Part shown: positions 15,331 to 20,775 of the stretch, piece after piece | Position numbering within the stretch: the stretch's first letter is position 1 | Layout: each line of letters starts with the position of its first letter | From: ZAX-1 sp046533095 | Lineage (GTDB): Bacteria; Bacillota; Clostridia; Lachnospirales; Lachnospiraceae | DNA: 20,775 bases | Assembly (NCBI GenBank): GCA_046533095.1 | Contig: JAJQRA010000025.1 | Coordinates: 1-20,775, forward strand | Reading direction: 5' to 3' | Translations under genes and position numbers: made by a program | Notes under the pieces: generated by a model | Databases searched by the model: none | Told to the model about the DNA's origin: nothing | The model's input: the letters and a program-made list of their open reading frames with translations, nothing else

Positions 15331-16149
15331 TCAGCTCATTAGACCATGTTCCATCAGCAACGTTTCCAGCATATCCTGCTCCATCGGCTTCGGGATGATA
15401 AACATGTCATTGCCGTCAATCTTTTTTGCCAGCGAGCGATACTCGTCCGCCTGGCCGGCCTCCGACTCAAACTCGATTACCGTTTGTTTGTTGATTTCGG
15501 CGCGCTGTACCACGTTGTCGCGAGGTACGAAATGAATCATCTGTGTACCAATTTCTTTCGCCACCGCCTGGACCAGCTCCGCCTCACCATCCACATTGCG
15601 GGAATTGCAAATCAAGCCACCCAACCGAACGCCGCCGGAATTTGCGTACTTCTTGACGCCTTTACAGATATTGTTTGCGGCATACAGTGCCATCATCTCG
15701 CCGGAACAGACGATGTAAATCTCTTTCGCCTTGCCCTCGCGTATCGGCATTGCAAATCCTCCGCACACAACGTCTCCCAAAACGTCGTAGAACACATAGT
15801 CGATGTCTTCAGTGTACGCACCCAGCTTCTCCAACATCTCAATCGATGTGATAATGCCACGCCCCGCGCAGCCGACGCCCGGTTCCGGTCCGCCCGATTC
15901 CACACAGCGAATACCCGCATACCCTTTCCTGAGAATGGAATCCAATTCGATGTCCTCGCCCTCGTCACGCAAAGTCGCCAAAACGCTCTTTTGCGCCAAG
16001 CCGCCGAGAATCAACCGCGTAGAGTCCGCTTTCGGATCACAGCCCACAACCATTACCTGCTTGCCCATTTCCGCAAGCCCGGAAGTCAGGTTCTGCGTGG
16101 TCGTTGACTTGCCGATTCCGCCTTTACCATAGATAGCAATCTGTCTCAT
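15331..16149 (-). CDS. nifH: Nitrogenase iron protein (dinitrogenase reductase)
   Basis: 272 aa from the ATG at 16149, with GAAGGAGG 5 bases upstream; an open extension to 16194 lies in the leader. It is the ATP-dependent electron donor to VnfDGK, also used in cofactor maturation. P-loop GKGGIGKS (8-15), switch I CDPKADSTR (37-45), [4Fe-4S] ligands Cys94 (GVGCAGRGI) and Cys129 (GDVVCGGFAMP), and Arg97, the residue ADP-ribosylated in bacteria that have DraT (no draT seen here). First gene of the operon; vnfH by context, although sequence alone does not let me separate Vnf, Anf and Nif iron proteins. The first 8 codons recur in a pseudo-copy at 20167-20189. Confidence 0.97.
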   Translation of the reverse strand: MRQIAIYGKGGIGKSTTTQNLTSGLAEMGKQVMVVGCDPKADSTRLILGGLAQKSVLATLRDEGEDIELDSILRKGYAGIRCVESGGPEPGVGCAGRGIITSIEMLEKLGAYTEDIDYVFYDVLGDVVCGGFAMPIREGKAKEIYIVCSGEMMALYAANNICKGVKKYANSGGVRLGGLICNSRNVDGEAELVQAVAKEIGTQMIHFVPRDNVVQRAEINKQTVIEFESEAGQADEYRSLAKKIDGNDMFIIPKPMEQDMLETLLMEHGLMS

Positions 16150-16172
16150 TCTAGTACCTCCTTCAAAATAGT

Positions 16173-16237
16173 AAATTGGCACAAACCTATTCAAAATCCG
16201 ATTTCATATCACATTTGATATAATTTCGTGCCAATTT
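16173..16237 (-). promoter_or_regulatory. Inverted-repeat element in the vnf operon leader (operator or structured RNA)
   Basis: AAATTGGCAC (16173-16182) and GTGCCAATTT (16228-16237) are perfect 10-bp inverted arms 45 bases apart. Between them ATATCA-CATT-TGATAT (16206-16221) forms a second small inverted repeat. The outer arm starts right after the -10 box, so the element begins at about +1 and ends before the nifH ribosome site. It could be paired operators for a repressor or an RNA with a long closing stem plus an inner hairpin. In the right-hand copy (20078-20143) the arms are mostly kept, with one compensated pair (A-U to G-C) but two mismatches. Spacing argues against sigma-54: TGGCAC is not followed by GC at the -12 position. 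Confidence 0.7.
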
Positions 16238-16245
16238 GTATTTTT

Positions 16246-16274
16246 ATTGTAGCAGAGCAACCCATATAAGTCAA
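16246..16274 (-). promoter_or_regulatory. Sigma-A promoter of the vnf operon
   Basis: On the minus strand TTGACT (16274-16269), a 17-base spacer and TACAAT (16251-16246). Expected transcript start is near 16239, giving a leader of about 90 bases. The diverged inverted copy keeps exactly this layout (TTGACT-17-TATAAT at 20042-20070), which supports it as a functional site. It is the only good promoter I see for the whole operon. Confidence 0.85.
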
Positions 16275-16415
16275 CATTTTTTGTTAAATTCATCTAATTT
16301 CGTCATTTTTGATATTTTAAAGCTTGGATATAGAAATTGTTAAGTCATTTTTTCTCCCAACACTCTATTTTCGTACCGTTTCATACAAGAACGCCAAAAC
16401 GAATTGAACATTTTC

Positions 16416-16444
16416 TTGACAACACGATTATTGTGCGCTATACT
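16416..16444 (+). promoter_or_regulatory. Sigma-A promoter of the divergent regulator
   Basis: TTGACA (16416-16421), a 17-base spacer and TATACT (16439-16444), near consensus. Start site expected near 16451, about 40 bases ahead of the GTG start. It is back-to-back with the vnf promoter, with about 140 bases between the two -35 boxes; that AT-rich gap shows no other clear site. Confidence 0.85.
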
Positions 16445-16491
16445 ATATTAAATAAGATTGATTCAACAGCGATTAAGAGGAGGAGACCGGT

Positions 16492-17457
16492 GTGGAGCAA
16501 AACAAACCGTTGTCGGTGCAAGAGGCGGCCGGCGTGCTTTATATTTCCAGAAATACTGTTTATGATTTAATACGAAAGAATGAATTGGCGTCCTATCGTG
16601 TTGGGCGCAAGGTTCGCATCGATATGCAGGCGATTGAGGATTACAAAAACAAATCTCGAACAGGCGCAAATGTGCAACTGATTGGCTCGCTGCACACGCC
16701 AATGGTTTCCACCTCTGTGGCATTTGCTTCCGCACCAACGATTGCCACCCCTTATGAAGCGATTATTCTTTCGGGGCAGGATATGCTACTTGACATTTTG
16801 ACTCAATATCTGCTTCGCCCGCCGTATAATTTCAGAGCGCTCCGTTCCTATGTTGGAAGCTTTGACGGGATTTTGGATGTTTACAGGGGAAAGGCAACCA
16901 TCGCGTCGGTGCATTTGTGGGACGGCACAACAGATGAATATAATTTACCATTTGTTCGGTATATGCTGCCGGGAATCCCATGCCGGCTTATCAACTTCGC
17001 CTATCGTATGCAAGGATTCTATGTTGCCAAGGGCAATCCTAAAAATATACAGACGTGGGAGGATTTAGTCCGCGAGGACGTTACCATGCTGAATCGGGAA
17101 ATTGGCTGTGGTGTACGCGTTTTGATTGACGAGTCGTTGCAGCAGCACGGCATTTCTCACTCTCAAATCAAGGGATACAGACAATGGGATAAGTCCCATT
17201 TGGCGGTTGCCAGCGCGGTATCGCGCGGTGAGGCGGATGTGTCTGTCGGTAACCAAAAAAGCTCCCGCCAGGTCGAAAATATTGATTTCATTCCATTAAA
17301 AAAGGAACGGTTGGATTTGTGTATTCCCAAATCAACGCCGGAACCATACCAAGCGGCGGTTGTGGAAATTTTGAATTCACAGGCTTTCCGCAACGAAGTA
17401 AGCGGAATCGGCGGCTATGACATCAGCCAGATGGGAACGCTGATTGCGGAAACATGA
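16492..17457 (+). CDS. HTH regulator with periplasmic-binding-protein-like sensor domain
   Basis: 321 aa, starting at GTG with AGGAGG 8 bases upstream. Residues 5-55 (PLSVQEAAGVLYISRNTVYDLIRKNELASYRVGRKVRID) are a MerR/excisionase-type helix-turn-helix. Residues about 80-315 resemble the PBP_like domain related to molybdate/tungstate-binding proteins (SGQDMLLDILTQYL, VGSFDGILDVYRGKATIASVHLWDG, REIGCGVRVLIDESL, AVSRGEADVSVG). There is no signal peptide, so the binding domain is cytoplasmic and fused to DNA binding: a one-component sensor. Divergent to the vnf operon and 8 bases from the DUF2325 gene, it is the prime candidate for its regulator, sensing an oxyanion such as molybdate or vanadate. 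The ligand is inferred. Confidence 0.88.
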   Translation: MEQNKPLSVQEAAGVLYISRNTVYDLIRKNELASYRVGRKVRIDMQAIEDYKNKSRTGANVQLIGSLHTPMVSTSVAFASAPTIATPYEAIILSGQDMLLDILTQYLLRPPYNFRALRSYVGSFDGILDVYRGKATIASVHLWDGTTDEYNLPFVRYMLPGIPCRLINFAYRMQGFYVAKGNPKNIQTWEDLVREDVTMLNREIGCGVRVLIDESLQQHGISHSQIKGYRQWDKSHLAVASAVSRGEADVSVGNQKSSRQVENIDFIPLKKERLDLCIPKSTPEPYQAAVVEILNSQAFRNEVSGIGGYDISQMGTLIAET

Positions 17458-17465
17458 GGTGAACC

Positions 17466-18707
17466 ATGGAAACAGACAATCCTCTGTCAAACATACAGAG
17501 CTTTTCGGTTTATATTTCTTCAAACTGGGGGATTACCCCCGATTTGCTTTCAAACCATATCTTTGCGATGTTAAGCGTCGGCTTGGCGGCGCACGACACG
17601 CTTACTAATATGTATACGCAAGACGTTCCGCGCTTTTGGGGCAGGTCATTTACGTCATCTGCATTTCATCATCCGGCGTTATCCCGTGTAAGCTTGGGGG
17701 ACGAAGTGCGGCTGCGGCAAGTTCTCGGAGTTGTACTTGCGGCGGAATCCGACACAGCTATACGCAAAAAAGTGCTGAAATGCTTGCAAGAAGCGTTTTC
17801 TGTTATCTATTTCGCGGCGAAAAAATTGGACGTGAAGCGTCTGTCGGAAAAATACGCCTCCGAAAAGGACTTTTGTGAATCGGACGAGGCGGTGATTGAC
17901 CGCGCTGTGTTTTTCTATGTTTCTTTATATCTTTGCCCGAACTCGGTGGATTATCAGCTTATCACATCGGTGGCACGGGCGATGATCGCCTATGAAAACA
18001 CATTGCATACAGACCCCTTGGAGACGGCGGACACGGAAACATTGTGCGCAGAAAACAAACGCGCAAAGGAGTACTTCTATCGACACAACGATGCGGCAAT
18101 GGCGGGGCAAGTCAAGGAACTGAACGCTGAATTAGCTTTGTCGACCGAGGAAAACCGACATTTGCGATCTGAATTGGCAAAGTTACAGATGCACAACGCA
18201 GATGCCGCAAAGCGTATTGAAGAAATCGTCGGTCAGCAGGCAAAAAAATTTGACCATGATTTGGCAAAACAGAACCATACAATCGAAAAATTAGAGGCGG
18301 AACTGTTAGAAGAAAAGCAGTATCACCAAGAGTTGTTTCGACTCCGTGAGCATTTGTTCCGTGAAAAACCGTTGGTGGACGACGGGGAAAAACCCTTTCT
18401 CCTTGAGGACTATATTAAGGGGAAAAATATTGTAATCATTGGTGGCGGGAAACAGTGGCGGCAAAAAATGCGGGAAACCTATCCGCAAATTTATACCTTG
18501 AACGGTTTCAATCAGAATTTCGAGATTGATATTCTGCAAAGTGCGAATTGCATTCTGTTTTTCACAGATGTGCTAAGCCACGCAGTATATAACAAGGTGA
18601 TGAATTATATCCGAATAAAGCAAATACCGTTCGGATATGTTTCATCTACTAATTTAGAATACGCAAAACGGGAAATTTGTGAAGCGGTGAAGAATGTGAG
18701 GCTTTGA
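17466..18707 (+). CDS. Coiled-coil DUF2325 protein
   Basis: 413 aa, soluble. Residues 1-210 are a helical domain without a family I recognise. About 212-310 are a long coiled coil (repeated Glu/Lys/Leu heptads). The C-terminus (about 322-413) matches DUF2325: NIVIIGGGKQWRQKMRETYPQ, then FNQNFEIDILQSANCILFFTDVLSHAVYNKVMNYIRIKQIPFGYV, a Rossmann-like fold of unknown activity found in several nif-associated genes. The start ATG follows the regulator stop by 8 bases with a GAGGTG ribosome site, so the two are co-expressed. It probably acts with the regulator or in vnf function; the exact role is unknown. Confidence 0.82.
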   Translation: METDNPLSNIQSFSVYISSNWGITPDLLSNHIFAMLSVGLAAHDTLTNMYTQDVPRFWGRSFTSSAFHHPALSRVSLGDEVRLRQVLGVVLAAESDTAIRKKVLKCLQEAFSVIYFAAKKLDVKRLSEKYASEKDFCESDEAVIDRAVFFYVSLYLCPNSVDYQLITSVARAMIAYENTLHTDPLETADTETLCAENKRAKEYFYRHNDAAMAGQVKELNAELALSTEENRHLRSELAKLQMHNADAAKRIEEIVGQQAKKFDHDLAKQNHTIEKLEAELLEEKQYHQELFRLREHLFREKPLVDDGEKPFLLEDYIKGKNIVIIGGGKQWRQKMRETYPQIYTLNGFNQNFEIDILQSANCILFFTDVLSHAVYNKVMNYIRIKQIPFGYVSSTNLEYAKREICEAVKNVRL

Positions 18708-18782
18708 AACAGGTCGTTGTCATAATTTTACTGGCTTGTCCATACACATTTTCCATAAAAGAATTTGAACTTTCACACTTAC

Positions 18783-18816
18783 ATCCTCGCTGTCTCACGG
18801 CGAGGATTTTTATTTT
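18783..18816 (+). terminator. Rho-independent terminator after the DUF2325 gene
   Basis: Stem ATCCTCGC (18783-18790) pairs with GCGAGGAT (18800-18807) across a 9-base loop, followed by TTTTATTTT. It lies 75 bases after the DUF2325 stop and closes the two-gene plus-strand unit. Confidence 0.88.
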
Positions 18817-18885
18817 ACTTTTCTGCAAATTTTTCAGTATGTTAGAAAAAATACTTGATGAAACTGCTCGGAACGAAAAAAGGGA

Positions 18886-19110
18886 ATGCTAAATGCCCAG
18901 ATTAAGGAACTATCCTACGCCATCAGCGATTTAAGACAGCAGAGTGGGGAACGTTGGAGCGTCAAGCAGATAGAGGGGCAGAAGAAGAAACTGGAAGCAC
19001 AACTAAAAACCTTGGCAGATAAAAGCCGGAAGGACGATCTGCTCTGCTTTGAAGAGCTGGGCATAGATTCCGTTATGGTAGATGAGGCGCAGAATTTTAA
19101 AGATTTATAA
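18886..19110 (+). pseudogene. Fragment of SNF2-type helicase from a conjugative element
   Basis: 74 codons (MLNAQIKELSYAI... to ...MVDEAQNFKDL) match the segment around the DEAD-like box of the very large SNF2/helicase proteins of Firmicute integrative elements: a coiled stretch GERWSVKQIEGQKKKLEAQL, then SRKDDLLCFEELGIDSVMVDEAQNFK. In the full protein this continues for many hundreds of residues on each side; here both ends are missing and the frame stops right after the box. No clear ribosome site. It is a relic marking past insertion of a mobile element, not a working gene. Confidence 0.75.
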
Positions 19111-19261
19111 TGTAGAGGGTATTTCAAACAGCACAGACCGATTTTGTACAGTCAACTGTTACTGTCCGAACGCCTTTACTCGCTTTGCAGAGCGGCTCGC
19201 GACAATCGACGACCAGAAAATAGCCTGTGAGGTCATTCTTGCGGAACTGGTTCACGACTAA
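19106..19261 (+). pseudogene. Unrecognised 51-codon C-terminal-looking fragment
   Basis: In the next frame after the helicase fragment, an open stretch reads YNVEGISNSTDRFCTVNCYC...FAERLATIDDQKIACEVILAELVHD and ends with TAA. It has no start codon or ribosome site and looks like the end of a protein, perhaps of the same mobile element, but I do not recognise it. From 19262 to about 19520 I see nothing I can assign. Confidence 0.3.
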
Positions 19262-19522
19262 CATTATAGTGCAAAATATCGAAAGAGGAAAGCCCAACTT
19301 TGGTTCAATTCTGGAATGAATGAACAAATCCAATTTTGGAGCAGTTTTGCCAACGAGCGCAATTCTGCGTTTGTTGGCGGACTCCCCAAGAATAGGGGCT
19401 CGTAAATTCAATTTCAGACTGCGCAAAAGCTCTGATTTTAGCCCAAATCAATGCCTATAAACCGCATAAATTTGTTGATTTTAAGGTGAAGTTTTAAGTT
19501 TTTGCGAGACCTGATTTTGAAG

Positions 19523-19883
19523 AGAATGATGCAGATTAACAATATCCGCGCGTACTTGCTGAAACAGGAGATTGACGGGCGCGTAATTCATATTGAGATG
19601 GAGTCTATACAAGAGCGGAATAAGTTGCTCCGCAACATATCCAATAACGTGAACCAAATCGCCGCGAGAGCGAACACGACGGGCAACATCTACGCCGCCA
19701 ACCTTGACGAAATCAAGACCCGGCAAAATGAAATCTGGCGGCAGCAAGGCGAGATAATGAAAAAGCTCAAGCACCAATTCATCGTGACGGCACACACGAA
19801 CACAGCCAATCCGCACACGCATATATTTTTCAATTCGGTGGACTTAGAGTGCCTGCATAAGTTTGAGGACTTCAGCCGCTCGG
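19523..19883 (+). pseudogene. mobC 3' part fused to relaxase fragment
   Basis: The open frame here joins two mobilization-gene pieces. The first (about 19523-19780: NIRAYLLKQEIDGRVIHIEMES, then LLRNISNNVNQIAARANTTG and LDEIKTRQNEIWRQQGEIMKKL) is typical of the C-terminal half of MobC, a relaxosome protein. The second (about 19781-19883: HQFIVTAHTNTANPHTHIFFNSVDLECLHKFEDFSRSA) is the metal-binding HxH motif region of a MOB relaxase. The normal mobC stop and relaxase N-terminus are missing, and the relaxase is cut abruptly where the inverted copy of the vnf control region begins. It is therefore debris of a mobilizable element, with a junction made by recombination. Confidence 0.75.
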
Positions 19884-20189
19884 CAATAATCATGTTGTCA
19901 AGAAAACGTTCAATTCGTTTTGATGTTCTTGTACTAAATGGCACAAAAATGGAATTTTGGGAGAAAAACGGTTTAACAACTTCTATAGCCCAGATACAAA
20001 ATGTTAAAAAGACGAAGTGGGATGGATTTAACAAAAAACTATTGACTTATACAGATTGCTCCGCTATAATTGAAATACAGATTGGCACAAAACTATATCA
20101 AATGCGATATACAATCGGATTTTGAGTGGGTTTGCGGCAATCTACTATTTTAAAGGAGGTACTGGGATGAGACAGATCGCTATCTATGG
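19884..20189. repeat. Inner inverted repeat, ghost copy of the vnf control region
   Basis: Inverted, about 82% identical copy of 16127-16433. It includes a diverged regulator -35 region without its -10 box, the vnf-type promoter, the leader with its inverted repeat, the AAAGGAGG ribosome site and the first 8 nifH codons (MRQIAIYG unchanged). Both edges are sharp: relaxase fragment on the left and unrelated sequence from 20190 on the right. Confidence 0.9.
20042..20070 (+). promoter_or_regulatory. Sigma-A promoter in the ghost copy
   Basis: TTGACT (20042-20047), 17 bases, TATAAT (20065-20070). The -10 box is perfect consensus, better than that of the intact operon. It reads rightwards toward 20775 and could still drive the fragments and the gene starting at 20683. 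Confidence 0.75.
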
Positions 20190-20220
20190 ACACCATAAAA
20201 CCAATATACAGGTCGTGTGA
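20167..20220 (+). pseudogene. nifH 5' remnant (8 codons, then out of homology)
   Basis: The ATG with AAAGGAGG upstream starts MRQIAIYG as in nifH, then continues HHKTNIQVV and stops at TGA 20218-20220, a 17-codon frame. Homology to nifH ends at 20189, so the rest of nifH has been replaced. It is a leftover of an iron-protein gene whose signals for transcription and translation are still in place. Confidence 0.8.
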
Positions 20221-20377
20221 ATCTCTAGAAGAAATTCGCGCTGTAGATGGGATATTCGGGATATGCTCCTTGGACAATTACTATCACGGTGTTCCAACAA
20301 TTGAAAACACGGAACGAATGGTTGCGATGTGCGAACAGATGGACGAAATCGTGATGACGCTGATGCCGGAACAATAA
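20186..20377 (+). pseudogene. Unrecognised 63-codon coding fragment
   Basis: Frame reading MDTIKPIYRSCESLEEIRAV, then FGICSLDNYYHGVPTIENTERMVAMCEQMDEIVMTLMPEQ and TAA. It begins at an ATG formed across the nifH junction and has a protein-like composition with acidic helices, so it is probably the 3' end of a gene cut by the same deletion. I do not recognise the family. It is followed 26 bases later by another gene start. Confidence 0.35.
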
Positions 20378-20403
20378 TCATTACACAAAATTGAGGAGGC
20401 ACG

Positions 20404-20533
20404 ATGACGAAACAACTTATGCAGAAAAATAAATCCACACCCAAAGCGCCATTGCCCACAAATATGTCAATTTGCTCCCGTATCCCCGCTGAATGCTCTC
20501 GCCGTGCTTCGGAAACCAGTTGGCAGGATTTCC
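20404..20533 (+). pseudogene. Unrecognised gene 5' fragment
   Basis: GAGGAGG lies 5 bases before an ATG that opens MTKQLMQKNKSTPKAPLPTN and continues to about 20533, where the duplicated radical SAM tail begins in another frame. The good ribosome site suggests the true start of a gene truncated by recombination. The frame happens to stay open to 20652 through the repeat, but that part is not meaningful. Family not recognised. Confidence 0.35.
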
Positions 20534-20652
20534 CATTGCCGTGGAAAGTGTCTTTTCTATGGACAGCTCTCCTTTTGCCACAAGTAGACAATGGGAAGCT
20601 TCATGAAAATCAGGGACGTTGCCCCTCGAGACATTTGGACAAAAAAGTCTGA
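20534..20652 (+). pseudogene. Radical SAM gene 3' remnant
   Basis: Starts in frame HCRGKCLFYGQLSFCHK as in the last 40 codons of the radical SAM gene at 124-1221. A C-to-T change makes TAG at 20585-20587, and a missing A in the A-run (6 instead of 7) shifts the frame before the old stop. It is clearly inactivated, with no upstream part present. Confidence 0.88.
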
Positions 20653-20682
20653 AGCCAGAGCTTACAGAAAGGACGGATCGAT

Positions 20683-20775
20683 ATGAATAATTATTTCGCC
20701 GAACAGTCTAAAATAGATTACAAAGAGGGCAAGGGGTATTTCTATAACGCAAAAAAGCTCATGGCGGAAACCAGA
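20683..20775 (+). CDS. Unknown protein, N-terminal 31 codons (second copy, runs off right edge)
   Basis: Same 31-residue beginning as the partial gene at 1-93. Four base differences fall in the 93 bases, at third positions, and appear silent (for example GCT/GCC, GGA/GGC, AGG/AGA), so the protein sequence is kept. Ribosome site AAAGGACGG is identical. In contrast to the radical SAM remnant just before it, this copy looks under selection. Nearest upstream promoter: the ghost vnf promoter at 20042-20070. Function unknown. Confidence 0.55.
   Translation, partial: MNNYFAEQSKIDYKEGKGYFYNAKKLMAETR

Larger units (their letters stand above)
16127..16433. repeat. Inner inverted repeat, copy at the vnf control region
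   Basis: The reverse complement of 16127-16433 aligns end to end with 19884-20189, at about 82% identity by eye with a few 1-base indels. It spans the first 8 codons of nifH, its leader, its promoter and the -35 box of the divergent regulator, and stops just before that regulator's -10 box. Confidence 0.9.
20534..20775. repeat. Outer inverted repeat, right copy
   Basis: Inverted copy of 1-243 at about 96% identity, reaching the right window edge. Confidence 0.92.

Noticed and set aside
148..15398. Many plus-strand open frames of 60-250 codons opposite the operon
   Set aside because: They lie antisense to well-supported genes, lack ribosome sites and match no family; they are by-products of codon use on the other strand.
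15331..16194. nifH start 15 codons further upstream
   Set aside because: It would lie inside the leader repeat and lacks a ribosome site; GAAGGAGG sits directly before the ATG at 16149 and iron proteins begin at MRQIAIYGKGG.
16173..16200. Sigma-54 (RpoN) promoter for nifH, suggested by TGGCAC
   Set aside because: The -12 element (TTGC at the right spacing) is absent in either orientation, and a good sigma-A promoter with matching copy lies just upstream.
18704..18892. 62-codon frame after the DUF2325 gene
   Set aside because: It runs through the terminator hairpin and has a low-complexity hydrophobic composition with no recognisable domain.
19262..19520. Possible gene or insertion sequence in this gap
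   Set aside because: No frame with a plausible start, no transposase motif and no terminal inverted repeats could be seen.
1..20775. CRISPR array, tRNA or rRNA genes
   Set aside because: No regularly spaced direct repeats and no tRNA or rRNA signatures were noticed on either strand.

Overview
The window suggests an anaerobic, nitrogen-fixing Firmicute of the class Clostridia. The evidence is strong AGGAGG-type ribosome sites, sigma-A promoters, nifI1/nifI2 between nifH and the D subunit gene, a homocitrate synthase split into nifV-omega and nifV-alpha as in Clostridium, and relics of Firmicute mobilizable elements. Genus cannot be told from the sequence.

Main content (minus strand, 16149 down to 124, and continuing off the left edge): one operon of about 16 kb for an alternative nitrogenase. 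Order: nifH(vnfH)-nifI1-nifI2-vnfD-vnfG-vnfK-nifE-nifN-[FecCD-type permease, ATPase, lipoprotein]-nifB-nifV(omega)-nifV(alpha)-anfO-anfO(C-terminal paralogue)-DUF1858 protein-153-aa protein-radical SAM/SPASM protein-unknown gene. The delta subunit (vnfG) rules out a Mo enzyme. VnfD points to vanadium rather than iron-only: it carries TGGPR at 335-339 and has Cys49/75/138/257 and His423 at the same numbers as Azotobacter VnfD. The operon supplies reductase, catalytic protein, cofactor scaffold, cofactor core synthesis, homocitrate, PII-type post-translational control and a candidate metal importer. No nifU, nifS, nifX, flavodoxin or Mo-nitrogenase genes are in view.

Control region (16150-16491): back-to-back sigma-A promoters. 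The operon leader carries a 10-bp inverted repeat enclosing a small hairpin. Plus strand 16492-18707: a MerR/excisionase-type HTH protein fused to a periplasmic-binding-protein-like domain, then a coiled-coil DUF2325 protein, closed by a terminator at 18783-18816. These are the natural candidates for regulating the operon.

Right end (18886-20775): a scrapyard. It holds fragments of an SNF2-type helicase and of mobC/relaxase genes, then an inverted, about 82% identical copy of the vnf control region with the first 8 nifH codons. After two unrecognised coding fragments comes an inverted, about 96% identical copy of the left 243 bases of the window (3' end of the radical SAM gene plus the start of the next gene). 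So both ends of the operon exist again in inverted orientation with its interior missing, a 'ghost' operon whose promoter still looks intact.
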